A stretch of 64,000 nt of DNA, taken from an uncultured Bacteroidales bacterium. Lineage in GTDB: Bacteria; Bacteroidota; Bacteroidia; Bacteroidales; Porphyromonadaceae. The notes below the pieces were generated by a model. That model was not told where the DNA came from. It did no database searches and was given only the letters and a program-made list of their open reading frames with translations. The stretch covers positions 1-64,000 of the forward strand of contig CABTZX010000005.1 of the NCBI GenBank assembly GCA_902489445.1, written 5' to 3'. Of the stretch, positions 32,155 through 40,000 are shown in pieces. A program made the translations under genes and the position numbers. How positions within the stretch are numbered: position 1 is the first letter of the stretch; the number at the start of each line of letters is the position of its first letter.

Positions 32155-33825
32155 TTAGGAGTGATTGAAGAATACGCTCCCACCCACAAACTCGCGGAGT
32201 AGGGAGGCGCGGGGCAACTGTTCGCTCTGAACCGGATGGATGAGCCTCAGAAAGCGTAACAAGCGACGTGCCGTTACGTACTCGGGAATATTGGCGGGCA
32301 CTTCGCTCAGGAGCGGTTCCGCGTAAGGGCGTAGGGCAGAAAGCTCGTACACCATAGCGCTGTTGAACATATCGTTAGCCAGTTCCTGATAGGGAAACAC
32401 CCACTGTTCCTCGCCGGCACGCACACTGTCCCAGTTGTGGATCGTATCCACGGCACTGTATCCGCGGTAGCGGTGGTCGCGAATGATACGGCGCAGGAGG
32501 CGGTTGTCGGTAGTGGCGATGCGGTTCACGGGGTCGAGCCCCAAGGCGGTAAGACAGCTTACGTAAACGCGGTACAGAGCGGTTTCGTCCACTTCGGTAA
32601 GCAATTGCGGATTAAGCGCGTGAATGCCCTCCAAAAGCATGATATCACCGGGAGCAAGCTTCATGGTTTCGCCTTTGTAGACGCGCTTCCCGGACGTGAA
32701 ATCGAACTTGGGAAGGGATACTTCCTCTCCGCTCAGCAAACGGGATATATCGGAGTTAAAGAGCTTCAGATCAATAGCTTCCAACGCTTCGAAGTCATAT
32801 TCGCCCGAGGGCTTGCGTGGGGTTAGCTCGCGATCCAGGAAGTAGTTGTCGATGGAAATCATTTTAGGCTGCAAAAAGCAGGTACGGAGCTGCGTTTTGA
32901 GCCGATTAGTGAAGGAGGTTTTGCCCGAAGAGGATGGGCCGGAAATCAGTACGATGCGGATGCCGCTGTTGTAGCCTTCGGCGATGCGATCGGCTATGTG
33001 GGTGATTTTTTTCTCCTGCATTGCTTCGCTGATCAGTATCATTTCGCTCAAACGACCCTCGTCGATGGCGCGATTAACGCTGCCTAAGTACTCTAAATGA
33101 AGCATTTCGAGGAGGCGATCCTGCTCTTTAATCACGTTGCGCATCATAGGTTGTATTTCGATGGGAGCGAGCCGCTCGGGGCAATCTCTATCGGGAACGC
33201 GCAGAAGGAATCCGTCGAGGTGAGGAATTAAATCGTATAGATAAAGAACCCCTGTGGATGGCGCAACCGAGCCGTAGAATGGGCTAAAATAGCCCTCTAT
33301 ACCGTGCAGCGGCACATAAAGCATATCGGAGGTTTCAATTAGCGTAGCGGCATCCGCATCGCCCCGCTCGCGGAGCAACATTACAGCCTCGTCCACAGGC
33401 AGAACAATACGTTTTATGGGTAAATCTGCCTCAATGATTCGGTTCATTTCCTCTTTAATCGAGGCAATATCATCTTCTTGCGGCGTGCCACCATCCACAA
33501 TGCTGCAGTAATACCCGTTGGCGATGGAATGCTCGATGTAGAGCTTGTAGTCCGGCAATACGTTGTGAATAGCGGTTGCCAGTACCAAACTGAGCGTGCG
33601 CAGGTAGGTGCGTCCGCCGCTTTCAGTGTCGATCATTACAAAACGTATGTCGCACGGATCGGTAATCGGGGTATCTAATGGCACAACTTCGTTGTTAATG
33701 TGCGCCGCTAAGGGCTTGTAGGGCAATTCAGCGCCTAATTCTTCGGCCACTTCGCTCAGGGTAGTGCCTGATTCAAAGCTTCTCTTCTCGTGAAGGTTAA
33801 GCAGATTTAGTTCGATATATTCCAT
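32155..33825 (-). CDS. Nucleoside (uridine) kinase fused to TGS/threonyl-tRNA-synthetase-like N-terminus
   Basis: 556 residues. Residues 1-70 are TGS-like (EYIELNLLNLHEKRSFESGT) and the following section to about 280 resembles the editing region of threonyl-tRNA synthetase. The C-terminal P-loop kinase begins at about residue 290 with Walker A GPSSSGKTSFTNR, then SIDNYFLDRELTPRK and LLEGIHALN, as in uridine kinase. It should phosphorylate a nucleoside, probably uridine or cytidine, with ATP. The TGS-plus-kinase fusion is common in Bacteroidota and Firmicutes. It diverges from the Na/Pi transporter gene with a 66-bp gap. Confidence 0.85.
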   Translation of the reverse strand: MEYIELNLLNLHEKRSFESGTTLSEVAEELGAELPYKPLAAHINNEVVPLDTPITDPCDIRFVMIDTESGGRTYLRTLSLVLATAIHNVLPDYKLYIEHSIANGYYCSIVDGGTPQEDDIASIKEEMNRIIEADLPIKRIVLPVDEAVMLLRERGDADAATLIETSDMLYVPLHGIEGYFSPFYGSVAPSTGVLYLYDLIPHLDGFLLRVPDRDCPERLAPIEIQPMMRNVIKEQDRLLEMLHLEYLGSVNRAIDEGRLSEMILISEAMQEKKITHIADRIAEGYNSGIRIVLISGPSSSGKTSFTNRLKTQLRTCFLQPKMISIDNYFLDRELTPRKPSGEYDFEALEAIDLKLFNSDISRLLSGEEVSLPKFDFTSGKRVYKGETMKLAPGDIMLLEGIHALNPQLLTEVDETALYRVYVSCLTALGLDPVNRIATTDNRLLRRIIRDHRYRGYSAVDTIHNWDSVRAGEEQWVFPYQELANDMFNSAMVYELSALRPYAEPLLSEVPANIPEYVTARRLLRFLRLIHPVQSEQLPRASLLREFVGGSVFFNHS

Positions 33826-33852
33826 TTTGTCTGTACTTTATTCGTACATTTG
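33826..33852 (+). promoter_or_regulatory. Promoter of the Na/Pi cotransporter gene
   Basis: TTTG (33826-33829) and TACATTTG (33845-33852) match the Bacteroidetes TTTG and TAnnTTTG elements with a 15-bp spacer. It overlaps the divergent kinase start region. Confidence 0.65.
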
Positions 33853-33891
33853 CCACCAAATATAGCAAAGAATGCGGATAGCGAAGTACTG

Positions 33892-35709
33892 ATGAGCTAC
33901 GGATTGTTGGATTTCATTACGCTGATAGGTGCCCTGGGGCTGTTCCTTTATGGAATGAAAGTGATGAGCGAAGGGCTGCAAAAGATAGCAGGAGAACGGC
34001 TTCGCTCCATACTTTCGGCAATGACCGCCAACCGCTTTTTGGGCGTTTTGACCGGTTTAACCGTAACGGCATTGATCCAAAGCTCCTCGGCAACTACGCT
34101 GATGGTAGTTAGCTTTGTAAATGCGGGACTGCTCAATTTGGCGCAATCCATAAGCGTAATTATGGGCGCCAATATCGGTACCACGGTAACGGCATGGATC
34201 ATTTCGCTGTTAGGCTTCAAGGTTGATATATCTATGTTTGCCGTTCCGCTGCTGGCAGTAGCGTTGCCCTTTGTTTTCTCCAAGAATTCGAACCGAACGG
34301 CATGGGGCGAATTTATCGTAGGTTTCAGTTTGCTCTTCTTAGGACTGCAATTCCTCAAGGATAGTATGCCTGATTTGCAGAATAACCCCGATGCGCTCGC
34401 TTTTTTGCAACGATACACCGATATGGGTTATGGCTCGGTTTTGCTGTTTCTCTTTATAGGTACGTTGATGACCATAGTGGTTCAATCGTCCAGTGCCACC
34501 GTTGCTATTACGCTGATTATGTGCAGCAAAGGCTGGATTCCTTTCGAAATGGCAACCGCTATGGTGCTGGGGGAAAACGTGGGAACTACCATTACCGCCA
34601 ATTTGGCGGCACTTAATGCATCGGTTAATGCTAAGAGAACGGCATTTTCGCACTTCCTTTTCAATTTTACCGGTGTTATTTGGGTGCTGATTATCTATTT
34701 CCCCTTCACGCATTTAGTGGCGGAAATCAGCACTACACTGGGAGGCGATCCGCGGGCGCTCTATCCCTATGCGGTGGATTTGAGCCAGAGTTACGGAGCG
34801 GCGGATATGTCGCTTATCACCGGTAGTGATCCCATTGCCGATCCGGCGCTACATGCATTGCAGCAACAGATTATAACGCTCAGCGCATCCGTATCCATTG
34901 GCATATCGTTGTTCCATACCTTTTTCAACATCTTTAATATGATGCTGCTCATTTGGTTTGTACCGCTTATCGAACGCGTGTGTAAGGTAGTGATCAGAGA
35001 AAAGAAGCAACCGGTTGCCGAAGAGGTAAGTCATCTCAAATTCCTTACTCCGCGTATGCTGAGCGTAAGCGAACTTACGCTGTTTCAAGTACATAAGGAG
35101 ATGGGCGCTTACGGAGAACGCACGCTTGAGATGCTTGATTTGGTGCAAAGCCAACTGAACGCCGAAGACGATAATCTGAAGCTTTCCCTCTACAACGAGG
35201 TGGAAAAGAACGAAAATATATGCGACCGTATTGAGGTTGAAATAGTCAATTTTGTTACGCGAGTTAGTGAAGGCGACCTGAGTAGCGAGGGGAAAGCGAG
35301 CGTACGACAGATTATGCGCGCTGCAACCGAGATAGAAAGTATGGGCGATTCCTGCTTCAGTATGGCGCGGGCACTACGGCGTGCACAGAATCAGAAGATT
35401 AAGTTGCACGCAACGCTCTGTACTTCCATCAACGAAATGATTGACCTAACCCGCACCAGTGCGCAGCGAATGGTAGAAGTGCTCAATATGCGCTCCACAA
35501 CGAGCAAGGATGCCTTGCGCTCCTACGATATAGAGAACGAGATCGACAATAAGCGCGATATGCTGATGGTACGCAATATGGCGGATCTGAAAGCTAAGAA
35601 GTACGCCTACAAGGAGGCAGTTATTTACCTCGATATTGTGGACGAGTGCGAGCACTACGCCGATTTTGCCCTCAATGTAGTACAGGCAGTTGCCGAAAAT
35701 AAGGTATAA
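33892..35709 (+). CDS. Na+/phosphate cotransporter family protein with PhoU-like tail
   Basis: 605 residues. Hydrophobic helices fill the first ~370 residues, with the two diagnostic repeats IQSSSATTLMVVSF and VQSSSATVAITLI typical of the NaPi-II family. The C-terminal part (about 400-600) is PhoU-like and helical (MLSVSELTLFQVHKEMGAYG, EIESMGDSCFSMARALRR). It should import phosphate with sodium, the tail sensing phosphate or regulating activity. Start taken at ATG 33892 (MSYGLLDF); an in-frame non-ATG start lies upstream but falls within the promoter box. Confidence 0.88.
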   Translation: MSYGLLDFITLIGALGLFLYGMKVMSEGLQKIAGERLRSILSAMTANRFLGVLTGLTVTALIQSSSATTLMVVSFVNAGLLNLAQSISVIMGANIGTTVTAWIISLLGFKVDISMFAVPLLAVALPFVFSKNSNRTAWGEFIVGFSLLFLGLQFLKDSMPDLQNNPDALAFLQRYTDMGYGSVLLFLFIGTLMTIVVQSSSATVAITLIMCSKGWIPFEMATAMVLGENVGTTITANLAALNASVNAKRTAFSHFLFNFTGVIWVLIIYFPFTHLVAEISTTLGGDPRALYPYAVDLSQSYGAADMSLITGSDPIADPALHALQQQIITLSASVSIGISLFHTFFNIFNMMLLIWFVPLIERVCKVVIREKKQPVAEEVSHLKFLTPRMLSVSELTLFQVHKEMGAYGERTLEMLDLVQSQLNAEDDNLKLSLYNEVEKNENICDRIEVEIVNFVTRVSEGDLSSEGKASVRQIMRAATEIESMGDSCFSMARALRRAQNQKIKLHATLCTSINEMIDLTRTSAQRMVEVLNMRSTTSKDALRSYDIENEIDNKRDMLMVRNMADLKAKKYAYKEAVIYLDIVDECEHYADFALNVVQAVAENKV

Positions 35710-35714
35710 AACAG

Positions 35715-35722
35715 TACCTTTG
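35715..35722 (+). promoter_or_regulatory. -7 box of the acetyltransferase-like gene
   Basis: TACCTTTG, 39 bp before the ATG at 35762 and 5 bp after the transporter stop codon. A TSS near 35728 is expected. Confidence 0.6.
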
Positions 35723-35761
35723 GATACAAAACAAAGCGGAAACGAAGGATAATTTGCACAT

Positions 35762-36889
35762 ATGGCAGTAGAGATAAAGGTGGTAGAAACTAAAGAGGAT
35801 CTGAAAAAGTTCGTTCTCTTTGGAAATGAATTGTATAAGAACAATCCCTATCACATACCCGTTCTCGTGAAGGACGAGCTGGAAACCTTGGATAAGGATA
35901 TTAATCCCGCGTTTGAGTTCTGCGAGGCGGTATATTATCTCGCCTACAAAAACGGGCGTATTGTGGGGCGTATTGCCGGGATTATCAATCATCGTGCCAA
36001 CGAAGCGTGGAACCAAACGCACGCACGCTTTGGTTTTGTGGATTTCATCAACGATAACGAAGTGGTGGACGCTCTATTCGATGCCGTTGCCAAATGGGCT
36101 AAAAGCAAGGGAATGGATATGCTCCACGGGCCGATGGGCTTTACCGATATGGATAAAGAAGGTATGCTTGTGGAGGGCTTCGACCGCCTCGGCACCATGA
36201 TTACCATATACAATTACGCCTATTATCCCAAGCAATTGGAGCGAATCGGCTTCATGAAGGACCAAGATTGGAAAGAATACATCATAACGATCCCCGATTC
36301 CATTCCGGAGCGCCATGTGCGTATCTCCAACTTAGTGAGCCAAAAGTACGGATTATCCGTATTGAAGTTCAAAACGAATAAGGAGCTGATACCGTACGGA
36401 CCGGTAGTTTTTGAGCTAATCAATAAGTGTTACGCCAATTTGTACGGTTTTTCGCAGCTTTCCGATCGGCAGATACAGTATTATTCCAAGATGTATATGC
36501 CGCTTTTGCGCCCCGATTTTGTTACGATGATCCGTAGGGATAAGGACGAAAAGATAATCGGTTTTGGGCTTGCTTTGCCCAATTTGAGCAGAGCCTTGCG
36601 AAAGGCGAACGGCTCGCTCTTTCCTTTTGGCTTCATTCATCTGCTTCGTGCGCTTAAAGGTCGCCCACGGGTGGTGGATTTGTACCTCATGGGCGTGTTG
36701 CCCGAATACCAAAATAGAGGGGTTAATGCCCTTTTGTTTAACGACTTAATCCCCATCTTCCGTCAATCCGGTGCTAAGTTTGCCGAAAGTAATCCCGAGT
36801 TGGAAACCAATATGAGTGTACAACTTCAGTGGAACTACTTTGAGCGGAAGCATCATAAAACGCGCCGCGCTTACATAAAGCCTATATAG
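35762..36889 (+). CDS. GNAT-fold acetyltransferase-like protein
   Basis: 375 residues, cytoplasmic. The C-terminal part carries a GNAT motif A-like sequence, LYLMGVLPEYQNRGVNALLF, with the acetyl-CoA loop QNRGVNA. The N-terminal half (EDLKKFVLFGNELYKNNPYH, AYKNGRIVGRIAGIINHRAN) repeats the same fold type, so the protein may be a tandem GNAT. Residues MDMLHGPMGFTDMDKEGMLV are strongly characteristic of a Bacteroidota family usually left as hypothetical. Substrate unknown. It has its own promoter. Confidence 0.6.
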   Translation: MAVEIKVVETKEDLKKFVLFGNELYKNNPYHIPVLVKDELETLDKDINPAFEFCEAVYYLAYKNGRIVGRIAGIINHRANEAWNQTHARFGFVDFINDNEVVDALFDAVAKWAKSKGMDMLHGPMGFTDMDKEGMLVEGFDRLGTMITIYNYAYYPKQLERIGFMKDQDWKEYIITIPDSIPERHVRISNLVSQKYGLSVLKFKTNKELIPYGPVVFELINKCYANLYGFSQLSDRQIQYYSKMYMPLLRPDFVTMIRRDKDEKIIGFGLALPNLSRALRKANGSLFPFGFIHLLRALKGRPRVVDLYLMGVLPEYQNRGVNALLFNDLIPIFRQSGAKFAESNPELETNMSVQLQWNYFERKHHKTRRAYIKPI

Positions 36890-36920
36890 GGGTTACGGGT
36901 AGCTCGGTACCGTTGATAAA

Positions 36921-37008
36921 AAAGGTATATACCTTCCATCTGAGAGGTATATACCTTTTGATTGATATGTATATACCTTTTCATTGAGGGGTATATACCT
37001 ATTTTTAC
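36921..37008. repeat. Four-unit 22-bp array, AAAGGTATATACC family
   Basis: Units start at 36921, 36943, 36965 and 36987: AAAGGTATATACCTTCCATC, AGAGGTATATACCTTTTGAT, ATATGTATATACCTTTTCAT and AGGGGTATATACCTATTTTT. It lies in the convergent gap between the GNAT-like gene and the alpha-2-macroglobulin-like gene. Confidence 0.9.
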
Positions 37009-37056
37009 GCACCTACGGGGATGTGGTAAAACGGCAAGGAGGGTAGCCGGTTGCGA

Positions 37057-40000
37057 CTACTTCACTTCCAGCTGCGCTTTACCTGCCGAGCGAGCGTTGT
37101 AATCGGGTGCATAGGCGGATTGTACCTCCGTTACGCCGCCAAAGAAGTTTCCTTTGCGGTCAACCGTCGCTTCGTAGCTCAAACGATGTACTCCCTTGGG
37201 CAGGTGTTCAATATAGAAACACTCCTCGGCATCCCTTATTTCGTGGTAAAACGATAGACCTTTTCCGTTAAAGATGTATCCGCTCAGGGTAACTCCCGGC
37301 TCCAAAGCGGCACTTCGCATATCCTTAACCACTACAAAATCCATATCTTGCGCCGCATTGATCAGTAGTTCGACGGTTATTTTATCGCCTTTTTGCAGCG
37401 TATTTACGGCAAGCGTATCTAATGGCTCCATACGTATGGTTCCGTTGGGCGCGGTGACGGAGCGGAACATTTTACGCGAAACGGCCAGTTCGTTGCTCGA
37501 TGCGGCTTCAATTCCCCGGGCGGGATGGGTGAAAGTGGCGGTTACGGCTCCGCGTGCAATGCCCTTCCCCTCCTTCAGCGCGGTAACGGATTGAGGAACG
37601 GAAGCACCGTTTGCGAGCCAAAGCACCTTGTTGATGGCAGGCGAGCCGCTGCCGGTAGCCGACGGGTCCGCACTGCTTCGGAATACTTCGCCGTCAGGCA
37701 ACGTGAGGGATACCGATCCGTTGTAATCGGTGAGGGAGCCCATTCCGTCGAAAAGAGCGGTCAGCGCGCACAATGTGGATATATCGTCGCCCCAGTTGGC
37801 AGTATGCTTTTTGTTCAGCAACCATACTTTCATTTCCTCCACTTTGGGGGCTTGATCGGGGAAAAGGCTCAATGCTTCGATGGCGGCGCACTGTTCCCGT
37901 ACGCGAACCCAATCGGCGTATTGCCCAAATCCGCTGCTGCTGCGGAGGGTTAGCCCCCTGTCGCCATCGGGAATTAGGTATTCGGCGAGGCGTTCCTGTG
38001 CACGAAGCGCTTGCGCTGTGTTGCCCGCTTTTTGCAATACAACGATGAAACGTGACAGCACTTTGAGTTGAAGTTGCGGAATTTGCCTTTGCATTTGCCG
38101 ATAAAAGGCATCCGTAGCGCCTTGGCGGCTGGTTAGCTTGTCCGGACGGCAGAGCGCGGTTAGATATAGCCAATCTACTTTTTCGGCATCGGTTAGGAAC
38201 GCCTGTTTGCGTAATTCGCTTTGGTAGGCGTTGTTCATCGCTTTTTCAAGATAAGCGTAGGCATCGCGTTGGAGCGCTACAAGCTCTTTATCGAGCTGAT
38301 CAACAGGCATTTTAGCCAAAAGAAGCAGCGTGTATTGCGTGATAAACGGGTTCGCCGGCATGCCGGGAAACCAGGAAAAACCGCCTTCCGAGGTTTGTAC
38401 TTTGCGTAAGGCAATGAGCGCTCGGCTGCGGGAAGCCTCCATTTGGGTAGAATCGAGTAGTAGCGTGAGCCGATCGATCTGCTCTTTTTCTAAAACGGCA
38501 TCTCGCCGGAAGGGCGTTTTGTCCGTATCGGCAAGGCGTAGATCCGTAGGTTTTGACAAATTGCCCGCAGGTTGTACCCCGGTAGCGGCACGCAATTGGA
38601 GCAAACGACGGAATGCCGGCTGCTCTTTCAGTAGTGATGCGGCTACGCCGTGGGCATAAAGCGTGAGCGCATTGCGGAGTGCGTCCGTTTCGTCAGCGGT
38701 AATAAGCGCGGGCAATGCATCCAAAGCGCTCCAAAGCGGATTGGCGGTTGCTTCGAGCCGAAGAGTGCGATTTTGCGCTTCCGCACTACCTCCGGAGAAA
38801 AAGGAACCGAGATTTAGCACGCGAGGCACGCCGGGGCGCAACAAGAAAGGTATGCTTTCTATAAACGGCTTACGGATAGCGAATTGAGGCATTAGCCGCT
38901 CCTCGCCGTCACTGATCCTGCCTGCGTCCGCAACGATGCGGCATTTTACCGCCGATTGTCCTTCCGTATAGGGTAATTCAAATGTATAAACGGAATCGGA
39001 TTGCCCCTGTAGCGCAAAGGGTAGTACGCAACTTGTCAGCGGTTGATCGGTTAAAACGTCCAAAATGTCCAACGTAATGTTTCCGCGGAGCGGTTCGGTG
39101 CCTTGATTGTGTAGTTCGGCTGCTACGGTAGAGCGGTCGCCTTCGCGCAGATAGCGTGGGAAGTTAGTGGTAAGCGTTAGATCTTTATTCACCACAAAAT
39201 GCTCCGTATGGGTAAAATCTTCCATCGTTTTGTTGTGAGCGAATAGGCACAACTGGTAGCGGGTAAGCGAGTGTGGCAGCGAAAAGGATACCGAGGCATC
39301 GCCTTTGGGGCTTAGTTTTACGAACGGCATCCATACGGCTGTTTCGGAAAAGTCGGTGCGTAACGCATTAGCGTTCGCTTTTGTTGTTTTACTGCCATAA
39401 CCGGTTACCACAACTTCCTGCAGCTGCGGCCCGGAGCTATCATTCTGTGCTTCTACATCCATAGCCGCGGCAGCGGGTCGAGCCGCCTTGGCACACGAAT
39501 TCTCCATTTCCGCATAAACGGCTCTTGCTCCATATAGTGAGTCGGAAAGCATTCTTGCTACTCGAAAATCATAAGGCATAAAAAGGTCGAACTGCCAATG
39601 TTCCTCAGCGGATGGCGTGCATTGGCAAACAAGACCTATATAGGTATTCGTTATCCATCCGGGCTCTATAAAGGCGCGGTAAGGCTTGTACGGCTTATAA
39701 AAGGTAAAATGGGGCATTACGTATGATGAAAAGGCATTTAAAGCCGCATCAAACGCCCAAACGGCAAGCTCCGCCGGGTAGCGTGTACCGGTTGAATCTG
39801 CTAGCGAAACCGAAATTTGTACCGTTTCGCCGGGCTGATATTGCTTGCGAAGGAAGCTGACTTTCAGCTCGGGGCGCGGTTGCTCGGGGCGTTTCGTAAG
39901 GATAAATTCTTCCTGAGCAATATTGCCTTTGCAAATGGAGAATAACTGTAGTCGCGCCTCCGGATAGCTCTTTTCTATCGGAAACTCCATAATGCGCTGT